Below, piece by piece: positions 52,913-61,648 of a stretch of 64,000 nucleotides of DNA; position 1 is the stretch's first letter; every line of letters begins with the position of its first letter. Position numbers and translations under genes: made by a program. A model generated the notes under the pieces. That model did no database searches. It was not told the DNA's origin and saw only the letters and a list, made by a program, of their open reading frames with translations. Source of the DNA: Chloroflexota bacterium (GTDB lineage: Bacteria > Chloroflexota > Dehalococcoidia > UBA2979); contig CANKAU010000005.1 of assembly GCA_947479915.1 (NCBI GenBank), positions 56,869 through 120,868 on the forward strand. Direction: 5' to 3'.

Positions 52913-53344
52913 ATGTCGGTCCCCGATCTCGAGACGTGGCGGGCGCGCTGGCGCACCCCGGAGCGCGAGCGCCTCGGCGTGCGCGGTGAACGCATCGGCG
53001 ACGGGTTCGCCTCGTTCACCGTCGACCTGCGCTACGGCGACGAGCGCGATCACGACGCGCTGTTCGCCTCGGCGGCCGTTACACACGCGGCAGACATCGC
53101 CGTCCTCTCCGCGGTGATGGGCCACCTGGACGAGCACGTCCAGCAGCAGAACGGCACCGCGAGCATGCACCTCAACTTCCTGCGACCGCTGGTCGGCGTG
53201 CTCACAGTGGAGGGGCGCATCACCTCCTGGGGCTCGCACGATGCGATTGTTGAGATCGCCGCCGAGGACGAGCGTGGCACGCTGGTGCTGAAGGGCCTGT
53301 CTACCTACTCGCTGCGCCCCCGCGAACCGCGAGGTGACGCGTGA
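52913..53344 (+). CDS. Hotdog-fold thioesterase-like protein (PaaI type), first
   Basis: A 143-residue hotdog-domain protein. The central helix region reads AAVTHAADIAVLSAVMG and the strand after it NGTASMHLNFLRP, which fits PaaI-like acyl-CoA thioesterases. ATG at 52913 is preferred to the ATG at 52886 because GGGAGG lies just upstream. The stop overlaps the next ATG (GTGATG context), so the two hotdog genes are coupled. The acyl substrate is unknown. Confidence 0.78.
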   Translation: MSVPDLETWRARWRTPERERLGVRGERIGDGFASFTVDLRYGDERDHDALFASAAVTHAADIAVLSAVMGHLDEHVQQQNGTASMHLNFLRPLVGVLTVEGRITSWGSHDAIVEIAAEDERGTLVLKGLSTYSLRPREPRGDA

Positions 53345-53754
53345 TGCGCTCGATCGTCGAGTGGGAAGGCACGCCGTTCTTCCGCGAGCTCGATCTGCGG
53401 GTGGAGTCGGCCGGCGACGGTCACGCCCGCCTCGCGGTACGTCGTGAGGCGGTGCGGCTGCGTGGTGCGCGCGACGGGTTGAACGGCGGCATCGTCGCCA
53501 CGCTCGGGGAGGCCGCGATGCGCGTGTGCCTCGCGAGTATGCTCGCGGACGGCGAGCGCGCCGGGCGGACGCGCGAGCTCACGGTGGCGTACCTCTCGGG
53601 TGCGCGCGGCGACGTGACGATCGTCGAGGCGCGCATGCTCCGGAAGGGCGGCCGCCTCGCCGTCGGCGACATCGAGCTGATCGATGCCGCGGACGGCACA
53701 TTGAACGCCAAGCTTCGCGTGTCGTGCGAGGTGATCCCCGCCCGCGCTGAATGA
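53344..53754 (+). CDS. Hotdog-fold thioesterase-like protein (PaaI type), second
   Basis: A 136-residue hotdog protein. DGLNGGIVATLGEAAMRVCLA is the central helix with the Asn-Gly pair typical of PaaI thioesterases, and TRELTVAYLSGARGDVTIVEARMLRKG forms the following strands. The start is ATG 53344 overlapping the previous stop, or the adjacent GTG at 53341. Together with the first gene it may form a heteromeric thioesterase. A VOC-family gene follows 28 bases later. Confidence 0.82.
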   Translation: MRSIVEWEGTPFFRELDLRVESAGDGHARLAVRREAVRLRGARDGLNGGIVATLGEAAMRVCLASMLADGERAGRTRELTVAYLSGARGDVTIVEARMLRKGGRLAVGDIELIDAADGTLNAKLRVSCEVIPARAE

Positions 53755-53782
53755 GACGTGCGCTGCACGACCGGAGGATCCG

Positions 53783-54169
53783 ATGTACGCGATCAACCAC
53801 ATCCACCTGAAGGCAGACGACCCGCGGACCTCCGCCGCGTGGTGGGTGAAAGCGTTCAACTTCACGATCCTCAGCGATCAGGAGCGCGCGGGCGGCGTGC
53901 GCTTCGTCACCTGCCAGTCCGAGAACGGCATCCGCGTGAACATCTCGAGTGCCGCAACCGGCGAACTGCTCGACCGCGGCACCGCCGGCGTGCACCAGGG
54001 GCTGGAGCACTTCGGCTTCGACTCCGATAACCTCGAAGACGACATCGCGCGGCTCGAGGCGCTTGGCGCGAAGCTACTCGTGCCGCCGTTCATGGGGTCG
54101 GCGTCGCGCGTGTGCTTCATCGAATGCCCCGACCGTGTGCGCATCGAGTTGATCGAGCGCCCGGCCTAG
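53783..54169 (+). CDS. VOC (glyoxalase-like) family protein
   Basis: A 128-residue single-chain vicinal-oxygen-chelate protein. INHIHLKADDPRTSAAWWVKAFNF supplies the first metal His, GLEHFGFDSDNLEDDIARL the second half, and IECPDRVRIELIERP ends with the Glu ligand. Members include glyoxalases, ring-cleavage dioxygenases and epimerases; the activity here is not determined. It is the last gene of the ArsR-hotdog cluster, followed by a strong terminator. Confidence 0.88.
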   Translation: MYAINHIHLKADDPRTSAAWWVKAFNFTILSDQERAGGVRFVTCQSENGIRVNISSAATGELLDRGTAGVHQGLEHFGFDSDNLEDDIARLEALGAKLLVPPFMGSASRVCFIECPDRVRIELIERPA

Positions 54170-54189
54170 CATTCGGGTCGCAGACAACG

Positions 54190-54219
54190 AAACGGCGGGG
54201 CCAACTGGCCCCGCCGTTT
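54190..54219. terminator. Perfect 14-bp bidirectional terminator with T-tail
   Basis: AAACGGCGGGGCCA (54190-54203) pairs with 54206-54219, ending in GTTTGCATGT. It lies between the convergent stops at 54169 and 54242. The flanking A and T runs make it a conventional intrinsic terminator in both directions. Confidence 0.85.
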
Positions 54220-54241
54220 GCATGTCTCGTGCCGGGAGACG

Positions 54242-55207
54242 CTACTTCTTCATCGCTGCGGCCGCCTCGAACGAGGCGCGCACGGAGCGGACGAGCATGG
54301 CGTCGACCTGATGGTCCGTCACGCCGTGTGCCTTGAGCCACGGGATCTGCACCTCGGACACCAGGCAGAACGCGCGCGGGTTCTCGGGGCGCACGCCACC
54401 GCTCGGCGGGCCGCCGTTGATGCTGTACGACGCGCTGTCGTGGCTGAGACACACCTGCTCGGCGTAGCCGGCCTCGACGAGGGTCAGCGCGACGCGCGAC
54501 CGCCGCTCCTGCTCCGCTTCGTCGATGCGCGGCGAGAACCGGTCGAGGCCGACCGTGGCGCCGCGCTTCGCCATGCGCAGCACGTAGTCCATGTCCGTGC
54601 TGTCGTTGGTGTGCCCAATCGTGACGGCGCGAAGATCCAGCCCTTCCTCCTCGAAGATGTCGAGGAGGCGGTCACCGTGGTAGTCGGCCGGCCGCGTGTG
54701 GCAGGTGATCGGGACGCCCGCGGCCTTCGCCGCTCGCGCCGCGCCGCGCGCCATCTTCTCCATCTGCACGCGCAGCGGCTCCAGCTGGTACTCGATGTCC
54801 CAGGCGAGCTTGATGATGCCCGGCTTGATCGAGGTGCCGGCGATGCCGTCGTTGATCTCCCGCAGCATGAACGCCGCCGCGCCGTCCTCGTCCCATGCGG
54901 CGTAGGGCATCGGCACCCAGCGGTAGACGCCGGTGGCGCAGATCACGTTCATCGGTGTCTTGCCGGCGATGCCGTCGAAGAGCAGCTCGTCGCGACCGAG
55001 GTCCAGCGGCGTGCAGTCGATCACCGTGCGGATGCCGACGTCGTACGCGTTCTGGAGCGCCTCGACGCCGCGGCGAATCGCGTCCTCGCGGTTGTAGTAG
55101 CCGAGCCGCTCGAAGCTGCCCATGCCGCTCGTCAGGTGCTCGTGGTTCAGGACCGGGCCGAGCTCAGAGGAGTCCTTCGGCCCGTTGATGGTCTGGATCG
55201 TTGCCAT
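54242..55207 (-). CDS. Phosphotriesterase-family metal-dependent hydrolase
   Basis: A 321-residue PTE-like amidohydrolase. The metal ligands can be followed: NHEHL near residue 21, Lys in IIKLAWD (probably carbamylated), His in PITCHTRPADYHGD, His in IGHTNDS and Asp in LSHDSASY. The family includes lactonases and phosphotriesterases; lactonase activity is the safer guess. ATG at 55207 is preferred to the GTG at 55216, which is too close to the AAGGAG site. It is probably monocistronic. Confidence 0.88.
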   Translation of the reverse strand: MATIQTINGPKDSSELGPVLNHEHLTSGMGSFERLGYYNREDAIRRGVEALQNAYDVGIRTVIDCTPLDLGRDELLFDGIAGKTPMNVICATGVYRWVPMPYAAWDEDGAAAFMLREINDGIAGTSIKPGIIKLAWDIEYQLEPLRVQMEKMARGAARAAKAAGVPITCHTRPADYHGDRLLDIFEEEGLDLRAVTIGHTNDSTDMDYVLRMAKRGATVGLDRFSPRIDEAEQERRSRVALTLVEAGYAEQVCLSHDSASYSINGGPPSGGVRPENPRAFCLVSEVQIPWLKAHGVTDHQVDAMLVRSVRASFEAAAAMKK

Positions 55208-55292
55208 TGCGTTCACGCTCCTTCAGCGGCGGGACGATAGCACGCCCCTCGCGCTGGGTCGTCGCTGCCCTGCACAGACCGCGGACGCAGCA

Positions 55293-55314
55293 GCGCCGCC
55301 CGGGAGGGCGGCGC
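55293..55314 (-). terminator. 9-bp hairpin after the SnoaL-like gene
   Basis: GCGCCGCCC (55293-55301) pairs with 55306-55314 across GGGA. On the minus strand it lies about 28 bases beyond the stop at 55343. Confidence 0.6.
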
Positions 55315-55342
55315 CGTATGTGTGACCTCGAGGAATGCGCTG

Positions 55343-55723
55343 CTACGCCAGTGGGTACTGCGTCGCCTGCCACGTGGAGCATTTCCACGCCCCGGCGTCG
55401 TTCACCCAGACGCACAGGAAGTGCGTCTCCAGCTTGCGGACCGGGTCGCCCATCTCCTGGTGGCCCGTGCCCTGCACGGTCACCACGCCGGGGTAGACGC
55501 GGTACGACTCGTCGCTGATCACCCACTGGTGATACCGGCGCGACCCGTTGCGGAACGACTCCAGCCACTCCTCGCGGGTGTCCACGTGGCCGTTGCTCGC
55601 GTGAGTGAACGTGTAGTCCGCGGTCACCAGCCCTTCCAGCAGGTCGGCGTCCGCGGCCACGGTGCCGTCCAGCCAGCGCTGGACAGCCGCACGCACATTG
55701 CCGGTGATGTCATCGCTCGTCAT
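55343..55723 (-). CDS. SnoaL-like/NTF2-fold protein
   Basis: A 126-residue cone-shaped NTF2-fold protein. Typical features are the N-terminal helix VRAAVQRWLDGTVAAD, YTFTHASNGHVDTREEWLESF, and strands HFLCVWVNDAGAWKC with WQATQYPL at the end. Such proteins are small isomerases, hydrolases or unknowns. The ATG overlaps the stop of the alcohol dehydrogenase gene (TAATG), so it is translationally coupled to it and may act on a related metabolite. Confidence 0.82.
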   Translation of the reverse strand: MTSDDITGNVRAAVQRWLDGTVAADADLLEGLVTADYTFTHASNGHVDTREEWLESFRNGSRRYHQWVISDESYRVYPGVVTVQGTGHQEMGDPVRKLETHFLCVWVNDAGAWKCSTWQATQYPLA

Positions 55724-56739
55724 TACGGAACCAGTACGCCGCGGCCGAGGAACGACGAGGCGTCGAGGCGCCGGTTGGCCTCGACGGCGTCGTCGAGCCC
55801 CATCGGGTCGATCACCGGCGTGACCTTGCCCTCGGACACGAGCTTCAGCGAATCGGCGAAGTCGGCCATGCCGCCGGGACCGGCGCCGCGGATCTGCGTC
55901 TCCTTGCCGAAGAGGAACGCGGGGTAGAGGTCGATCTTCTCGCGGTACACCTGGCCGGTGAACACATAGCGCGCCTTGCGGGCGAGCGAGCGGAAGATCG
56001 GGCTGAACAGGTCGGGGTGGCCGACGTTGTCGAGCACGACCTGCGGGCCGCCGTTGGTGGCCTTCACGATGGCCTCCCAGTAGTCGCGTCCCTCGGCGAC
56101 GACGACGTCGTCCGCGCCGAGCTCGCGCAGCCGGTCGACCTTCGACGGCGACGAGGTGACCGCGACCACGCGCCCGCCGAGCGCCTTCGCGACCTGCATG
56201 CCGTGGAGGCCGAGGCCGCCGCCCGCGCCGGTGACCAGCACGTTCTCGCCCGGCTGCACCTCGCCCACGTTGCGTAGCGCGTTGAGCGTGGTGCCCACCG
56301 CGCACGCCACGACCGAAGCGAGCTTCAGGTCGATGTTGTCGGGCACCTTCAGCAGGCCCGGCGCGGGGAGCACCACGTACTCCGCCCAGCCGCCGTAGTT
56401 GAACAGGCGGCCGCGGTCGCACTGGATCTCGCGGCCGATGCGGCAGTTGGTGCACTCGCCGCAGTGGGTCTGCTGCTTGGTCGCCACGCGGTCGCCGACG
56501 GCGAAGCCGTTCACGCGGTCGCCCACGGCCGTGACCGTCCCGGCGACTTCGTGGCCGATGGTGACGGGGAGGCCGACGTGCGGGCGGGTGAGGCCGTTAC
56601 GGTCGGACTGGTCGTGGCCGCAGATGCCAACGGCGGCGACTTTCACCAGGACCTGGTTCGGCCCGGGCTCGGGCATGGGGACGTCTTCGATCTTCAGGTT
56701 CTCGGGAGCACCCTGTTCGTACAGGCGCGTGGCTTTCAT
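55723..56739 (-). CDS. Zinc-binding alcohol dehydrogenase (MDR family)
   Basis: A 338-residue medium-chain dehydrogenase/reductase. The catalytic zinc site is GICGHDQSD and GHEVAGTV. The structural-zinc cysteines lie in HCGECTNCRIGREIQC. The nucleotide-binding loop is GAGGGLGLHGMQVAK. It oxidises an alcohol or reduces an aldehyde with NAD(P). The start is ATG at 56739, since the upstream 31 codons lack coding character. It forms an operon with the SnoaL-like gene and is divergent from the CoA-transferase operon. Confidence 0.92.
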   Translation of the reverse strand: MKATRLYEQGAPENLKIEDVPMPEPGPNQVLVKVAAVGICGHDQSDRNGLTRPHVGLPVTIGHEVAGTVTAVGDRVNGFAVGDRVATKQQTHCGECTNCRIGREIQCDRGRLFNYGGWAEYVVLPAPGLLKVPDNIDLKLASVVACAVGTTLNALRNVGEVQPGENVLVTGAGGGLGLHGMQVAKALGGRVVAVTSSPSKVDRLRELGADDVVVAEGRDYWEAIVKATNGGPQVVLDNVGHPDLFSPIFRSLARKARYVFTGQVYREKIDLYPAFLFGKETQIRGAGPGGMADFADSLKLVSEGKVTPVIDPMGLDDAVEANRRLDASSFLGRGVLVP

Positions 56740-56863
56740 CGGTAGTTGCCTCTCATGCCTCGTGGCGTTCGGTGGCAGATAGTACGCCCGCGACGCCCTG
56801 AGCGAGGAGCGCGGCCGGCGCGAGGTGCGCACAGCGTGCCACCCGGTACGCTGCTTTGCGGGA

Positions 56864-56911
56864 GCATGACGGAATTGTCAGTAGACGCCGGATCATCGGG
56901 ATTCTTATAAC
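56864..56911 (+). promoter_or_regulatory. Conserved promoter block, copy 1 (CoA-transferase operon)
   Basis: ATGACG-N4-TGTCA-GTAGACG (56881-56887), then exactly 18 bases, then TATAAC (56906-56911). The same layout occurs at 59.7 and 63.8 kb. TAGACG works as a -35 box and TATAAC as the -10; the upstream ATGACG and TGTC parts may bind a shared activator. Confidence 0.75.
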
Positions 56912-56967
56912 CCTGTGAACCGGTGCCCCGGTGGGGTGCCTGCCTGCGCATGTCGGAAGGATCGGCT

Positions 56968-58209
56968 ATGCCGAAGGTGTTCGAGGGATACACGGTCATC
57001 GAGCTGGCCGATCGCCGGAACCAGTTCGTCGGCAAGGTGATGGCTGACTCGGGCGCGCGCGTCATCCAGATCGAGCCGGTCACCGGGAGCGACGCGCGTT
57101 TCACCGGGCCGTTCGTGAACGACCAGCGCGACCCCGATCGCTGCCTGGACTACTGGTGGTTCAACACCGGCAAGGAAAGTCTCGCGCTCGATATCACGCG
57201 CCTGCCCGGCCAGGACCTGCTGCGCCGCCTTCTCGCCACGGCCGATGTGTTCGTGGAGAGCACGAAGCCCGGCACGCTGGCCGCCTCCGGCATGGACTTC
57301 GCAACGCTCTCGAAGGCGAACCCGAAGCTCGTGTACGCGTCGCTCACTGACTTCGGGCAGGACGGCCCGCTGGTCGACTACGTGATGAACGACGCGGCGC
57401 ATCTCGCCTTCGGTGGGCAGATGGGCAGCACGGGCTATTCCGAGCCGAAGACCACGCCGATCGGCGGGCAGGGCCGGCAGGCCTTCAACATGGCCTCGGT
57501 CATGATGCTGCACACGATCACGGCCGCGCTATTCGAGCGCGAGATGAGCGGCCTCGGTCAGCACCTCGACGTCTCGATTCACGACTGCTGCGCGGTGTGC
57601 ACGGAGCGCGCTGTGTCCTACTGGATGTGGTACGACGAGCCGTTCCTGCGCCAGACCGGCCAGCACGCCGCGCCCACGTACCGCACGAGTAACCAGATGC
57701 AGGCCGCCGACGGGCGCTACGCCATCGTCACCACGCCGCGCTTCAACCAGAACTCCTGGGTGAAGATGATCGACTGGATGAAGGAGAAGGGCGTCGCGGG
57801 CGAGCTCGAAGAGCCGCAGTGGATGGACGAGTTCTACCGCGCCGAGCAGGTGCGCCACGGCACCGCCGTGGCGGACGGCATCAAGCGTCTGATCGCCACT
57901 GAAACCGCCGAGCAGGTCTTCCTCCGCGGTCAGGGCATGGGCCTGCCATGGGTCGACATCCGCCGACCGGAAGAGAACCTGCAGTACGACCACTACAAGG
58001 AGCGTGGCTTCTGGGTGGACGTCCAGCACGACGAGATCGGCAAGCCGGTGCCGTACCCGAAGGGCTTCTTCCTGAGCGATGAGCTCAACATGCGCCCGGA
58101 GCGCCGTGCCCCCCACCTGGGCGAGCACACGCGCTCGATCCTCCAGCGCGACCTCGGCCTCAGCACCGACCAGATCGAGATCCTGACGACGACTGGAGTG
58201 GCCCGATGA
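56968..58209 (+). CDS. CaiB/BaiF-type family III CoA-transferase, subunit lacking catalytic Asp
   Basis: A 413-residue family III CoA-transferase-fold protein. It has VIELADRRNQFVGKVMAD near the start, LDITRLPGQDLLRRLL, and DFGQDGPLVDYVMNDAAHLAFGG. Where the catalytic Asp is expected it reads QAFNMAS (Asn at 174). The next gene, which overlaps by four bases, keeps the Asp, so these two probably form a heteromer like the two-subunit benzylsuccinate or succinyl-CoA:malate transferases. ATG at 56968 follows GGAAGG; the ATG at 56950 is possible. Confidence 0.88.
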   Translation: MPKVFEGYTVIELADRRNQFVGKVMADSGARVIQIEPVTGSDARFTGPFVNDQRDPDRCLDYWWFNTGKESLALDITRLPGQDLLRRLLATADVFVESTKPGTLAASGMDFATLSKANPKLVYASLTDFGQDGPLVDYVMNDAAHLAFGGQMGSTGYSEPKTTPIGGQGRQAFNMASVMMLHTITAALFEREMSGLGQHLDVSIHDCCAVCTERAVSYWMWYDEPFLRQTGQHAAPTYRTSNQMQAADGRYAIVTTPRFNQNSWVKMIDWMKEKGVAGELEEPQWMDEFYRAEQVRHGTAVADGIKRLIATETAEQVFLRGQGMGLPWVDIRRPEENLQYDHYKERGFWVDVQHDEIGKPVPYPKGFFLSDELNMRPERRAPHLGEHTRSILQRDLGLSTDQIEILTTTGVAR

Positions 58210-59507
58210 CTGGACCGGGACTGCCGCCGGGCTTCCTGAACGGCGTGCGCATCATCGACTTCAGCTGGTACGCCGTCGGCCCGTGGGGGCCGAGGATGCT
58301 CGCGCCGTACGGCGCCGAGATCATCCACATCGAGCCGCCGCACCAGCCGGACGACCACCGCTTCGACTTCCGCCCGGCGCGCGGCATCAACGCGAAGGAC
58401 CAGAAGGTCTGGGCCGAGGAGGGCTCGCCACCCTTCTACACCGGTCCGTACTGGAACCAGCTCCACAACGGCAAGCTGGCGATCTGCCTGAACACCCGCC
58501 ACCCGGAGGGCATGCGCCTCCTGCACGAGCTCATCAAGAAGAGCGACGCGCTGGTGGAGAACTTCTCCGGCAACGTCCTCGACTCCTGGGACCTCACGTG
58601 GGAGAACCTGCTGAAGCTGAACCCTGCGCTCACCTACCTGAGCACCGCGGGCTTCGGCCACAAGGGGCCGTGGGGCGGGTTCCGCACCTTCGGGCCGTCG
58701 GCGCAGGCCGGCAGCGGCCTTACGTACACCTCCGGCCTGCCCGGGCGCGAGCCCGCCGGCTGGGGCTACTCGCACATGGACATCGCCGGCGGTTGGATCG
58801 GCGGCCTCGGCCTGATCATGGGCCTGCTGCAGGCCAAGCGGACCGGCAAGGGCGTCCGCGTCGACTACGCGGTGACCGAGGCGGCCATGGCGCTGCTGGG
58901 CCCGTACTTCCTCGACTTCCAGGTCAACGGCCGCGGCACGGACCGCCCGGACTTCCCTCCGGGCAACCACTCCGAGTGGCCCGGCGTCGCACCCCACAAC
59001 ACCTACCGCTGCGCCGGCATCGACCGGCAGGGGCAGGACTGGTGGGTGTTCATCGCCGCCGAGACCCAGGAGCAGTTCGAGGCGCTCTGTGATGTCATGA
59101 ACAAGCCTGAGCTCCTGACGGACCCGCGCTTCGCGACGAACGAGGCGCGCGTCAAGAACCAGGACGTCCTCGACGAGATCATCTCGACGTGGACGGCACC
59201 TCGACGCCGCTACGAAGTGCAGGACGTGCTGCAGTCGGTCGGCGTCATCGCTGTCGCGGTGCAGGGTGCCGAGGACCGCGTCGACTACGACCCGCAGCTG
59301 CGGCACCGAGAGATCTACCCCGTGATCCAGCACCCGGAGATCGGTGAGTTCGAGATCGAGGCGTTCCCGCCGAAGATGTCGCGCACACCCGCGAACAACC
59401 ACCTCCGCTCGCCCCTGATCCGGGAGCACACCGACTACGTCTTCGGTGAGCTGCTGGGGATGAGTGAGAAGGAGATCGGCGAGTACCGCGAGCAGGGCAT
59501 CATCTAG
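58206..59507 (+). CDS. CaiB/BaiF-type family III CoA-transferase, catalytic subunit
   Basis: A 433-residue family III CoA-transferase. The N-terminal CoA-binding strand is RIIDFSWYAVGPWGPRMLAPYGAEIIHIE. The catalytic Asp is at 192 in YSHMDIAGGW. GKGVRVDYAVTEAAMALLG follows in the normal place. It overlaps the preceding gene as ATGA. The transferred acid is unknown; the neighbouring binding-protein importer with the same promoter suggests an imported acid or peptide-like compound is the substrate. Confidence 0.92.
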   Translation: MTGPGLPPGFLNGVRIIDFSWYAVGPWGPRMLAPYGAEIIHIEPPHQPDDHRFDFRPARGINAKDQKVWAEEGSPPFYTGPYWNQLHNGKLAICLNTRHPEGMRLLHELIKKSDALVENFSGNVLDSWDLTWENLLKLNPALTYLSTAGFGHKGPWGGFRTFGPSAQAGSGLTYTSGLPGREPAGWGYSHMDIAGGWIGGLGLIMGLLQAKRTGKGVRVDYAVTEAAMALLGPYFLDFQVNGRGTDRPDFPPGNHSEWPGVAPHNTYRCAGIDRQGQDWWVFIAAETQEQFEALCDVMNKPELLTDPRFATNEARVKNQDVLDEIISTWTAPRRRYEVQDVLQSVGVIAVAVQGAEDRVDYDPQLRHREIYPVIQHPEIGEFEIEAFPPKMSRTPANNHLRSPLIREHTDYVFGELLGMSEKEIGEYREQGII

Positions 59508-59537
59508 CCCGGCAGCGGCGTCAGAAGCACCATCGGC

Positions 59538-59568
59538 GCGGGCCGGGCGAGGCGACTCCCCGGCCCGC
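59538..59568 (+). terminator. 10-bp hairpin after the CoA-transferase operon
   Basis: GCGGGCCGGG (59538-59547) pairs with CCCGGCCCGC (59559-59568) across an 11-base loop, then TCTGTGCTC. It is 31 bases past the stop. Confidence 0.65.
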
Positions 59569-59678
59569 TCTGTGCTCGCGGCCGGTCCATGGCTCGGCGT
59601 TCCGGCGGGCACCGGCGTCGAATGTGCGCGTAGTGGCCGTCGTCATACATCCGTGATGCGCTGAGTGGCGTATGCATC

Positions 59679-59724
59679 ATGACGCAGATGTCCGTAGACG
59701 CCATGTTCCCAAGATTCCTATAAC
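59679..59724 (+). promoter_or_regulatory. Conserved promoter block, copy 2 (binding protein/permease operon)
   Basis: ATGACG-N4-TGTCC-GTAGACG (59694-59700)-N18-TATAAC (59719-59724), about 46 bases upstream of the TTG start at 59770. It is almost the same as copies 1 and 3, with identical spacing. Confidence 0.8.
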
Positions 59725-59769
59725 CCGAATAGCCTGCGTGACTGGCTGGATACCGGAGGGTTCCACATT

Positions 59770-61521
59770 TTGGCTCATTACGTTCCGTTTACTGGGCGCA
59801 TGACGCGCCGGTCAGTGTTGCGCGGCGGCTTTGCCGTGGGCGCTGGCCTTGCGAGTGCTGCGCTCATCGGCTGCAGCAGCGGACCGAAGAAGTCCGTGAA
59901 TGACGGCGCCGCCAACACCTCGGCCGCCCCGACGAAGGCCGTCGAGAACACCAAGGAGCGCGAGGGCATGCCGGTTGTGAAGGGAACGCCCAAGAAGGGC
60001 GGCACCTTCACGATGCCCGTGACCGAGACCTATGTGCAGCACGACGCGCACACCGCGGTCTCCAACTCCGAATGGTCCGTCATCGGCGAGCGCGCGCTTG
60101 AGCTGGACGAGTTCAGCGGCAAGCTCCGCGGCAACCTCGTCGAGGCGTGGGAGCAGCCGGACAAGAACACCTACATCTTCAAGGTCCGCAAGGGCGTGAA
60201 GATGCACAACCGCGCCCCCTGGAACGGCCGTGAGTTCGACGCCGCCGACCTGGCGTGGAACCTCAACCGCATCGCCGGCAACACCGCCGACGCGGAGAAG
60301 CTGCCGAAGGCCAACTTCCAGCGCTCCACCACTCTCGAGGGCATGGGCAAGCTCGAGGTCGTCGACAAGAACACCCTGAAGGTGTCGATGTCGAAGACGA
60401 ACAGCGCCCTCCTCAACGGCATCACTGAGATCCGCAACATCATGATGCCGAAGGAGATCGTGGAAGTCGGGTTCAAGGATCCGATGAAGTTCGGCGGCAT
60501 GTCCCCGTTCATGCTGACCGAGTACCAGGAAGGCACGCGCGAGGTCTACAGCCGGACGGACAACTACTACCGCCCGAACGAGCCGTACTTCGACAAGTTC
60601 GTGCAGGTGGCAATCCCGGACCGCGCGGCGATGCTGGCGGCGTTCGTGTCCAAGCAGGTGAGCGTCATGAGCTCGCCGACGGCGCAGGAGATCAAGACGA
60701 TCCAGGCTGCCCGCCAGGACGCTCTGCTCTACTCCTACGTGGGCGTGAACTACCAGTTCATCATGTTCAACTTCAAGCACAAGCCGTTCGCGGACTTCCG
60801 CGTCCGCAAGGCCCTGCACCTCGCGACGGACTTCGAGGAAGTCGGTAACGGCTACCACGGTTCCGGCTGGGGCTACATGGCCGCGCTGCACCAGTCCTTC
60901 CCGGAGGCGTGGCAGGACGACAAACTGAAGAAGTTGCCGGGCCTGAGCAAGGAGACGAAGGCGAAGGACCGCGAGGAGGCCGCCAAGATGCTGGCCGCCG
61001 CCGGCTTCGCCAACGGCGACAAGCTCGAGTTCGAGATCATGCACAAGGTGAAGGCGGACAACCGCGAGAACGCCCTGCGCTTCCAGGCGCAGATGGCGAA
61101 GCTGTTCCCCGGCATCAAGATCGTGATCAAGGCCCCGGAGACCGCGGTCTTCGACAAGGCGCAGGCGGGCAAGGACTTCCAGTCCATCTCGAACGACTCG
61201 ACGATGGCGCCGGACGCCGTCCTCGAGGCGTACGCCCGCTGGCACAGCACGGGCAGCCGCAACTACGGCGGGTTCGCCGAGAAGGACGCGGACGCGCTGC
61301 TGGACAAGATGCTCGGCGAGACGGACCTGAAGGCCCGCGAGTCGCTGCTCAACGACTTCCAGCAGAAGTGGTTCGACGCGTGGATGCCCCACATCAACTT
61401 CTACGCGACGCCCACCCGTCACTTTATTCAGCCGGACATCGGGGGTTTCGACAAGGTGCTGGGCCCGTGGGACAGCCTCCGGGGCATCACCCAGAAGCCG
61501 GGTCGCATCTACAACGTTTAG
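59770..61521 (+). CDS. Peptide/oligopeptide-type ABC transporter binding lipoprotein
   Basis: A 583-residue cluster C binding protein. A Tat-type N terminus (MTRRSVLRGGFAVG) runs into a lipobox (LIGC, Cys at residue 35), then a Lys/Ala/Thr linker. The SBP body includes LVEAWEQPDKNTYIFKVRKG and DFRVRKALHLATDFEEV. The start is TTG at 59770, because GGAGGG lies nine bases before it and the ATG at 59800 has none. It is followed by a hairpin and two permease genes. The solute is unknown; this family takes peptides, opines, glycosides and other molecules. Confidence 0.92.
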   Translation: MAHYVPFTGRMTRRSVLRGGFAVGAGLASAALIGCSSGPKKSVNDGAANTSAAPTKAVENTKEREGMPVVKGTPKKGGTFTMPVTETYVQHDAHTAVSNSEWSVIGERALELDEFSGKLRGNLVEAWEQPDKNTYIFKVRKGVKMHNRAPWNGREFDAADLAWNLNRIAGNTADAEKLPKANFQRSTTLEGMGKLEVVDKNTLKVSMSKTNSALLNGITEIRNIMMPKEIVEVGFKDPMKFGGMSPFMLTEYQEGTREVYSRTDNYYRPNEPYFDKFVQVAIPDRAAMLAAFVSKQVSVMSSPTAQEIKTIQAARQDALLYSYVGVNYQFIMFNFKHKPFADFRVRKALHLATDFEEVGNGYHGSGWGYMAALHQSFPEAWQDDKLKKLPGLSKETKAKDREEAAKMLAAAGFANGDKLEFEIMHKVKADNRENALRFQAQMAKLFPGIKIVIKAPETAVFDKAQAGKDFQSISNDSTMAPDAVLEAYARWHSTGSRNYGGFAEKDADALLDKMLGETDLKARESLLNDFQQKWFDAWMPHINFYATPTRHFIQPDIGGFDKVLGPWDSLRGITQKPGRIYNV

Positions 61522-61527
61522 CCCGTG

Positions 61528-61551
61528 AGGGGCGGCCTGCGGGCCGCCCCT
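61528..61551 (+). terminator. Hairpin between the binding-protein and permease genes
   Basis: AGGGGCGGCC (61528-61537) pairs with 61542-61551 across TGCG, followed by TGCATCACG. It begins seven bases past the binding-protein stop, so it may partly terminate or stabilise transcripts and give more binding protein than permease. Confidence 0.7.
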
Positions 61552-61648
61552 TGCATCACGCATAGAATGGTGGCGTCGGGTGACGCGGTGGCGCGGGGAA
61601 ACGCCATCGAATCCGCACCCGAGCCGTCACGTTAGCCGGAGGGGACAC

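Noticed and set aside
53341..53346. Frameshift between the two hotdog genes
   Set aside because: The overlap is a normal stop/start junction; both products are full-length hotdog domains.
59812..61563. A 583-codon open frame on the minus strand opposite the second binding protein
   Set aside because: Same reason: it mirrors a recognisable gene on the plus strand, which has a Tat leader, promoter and ribosome site. The mirror product is low in motif content.
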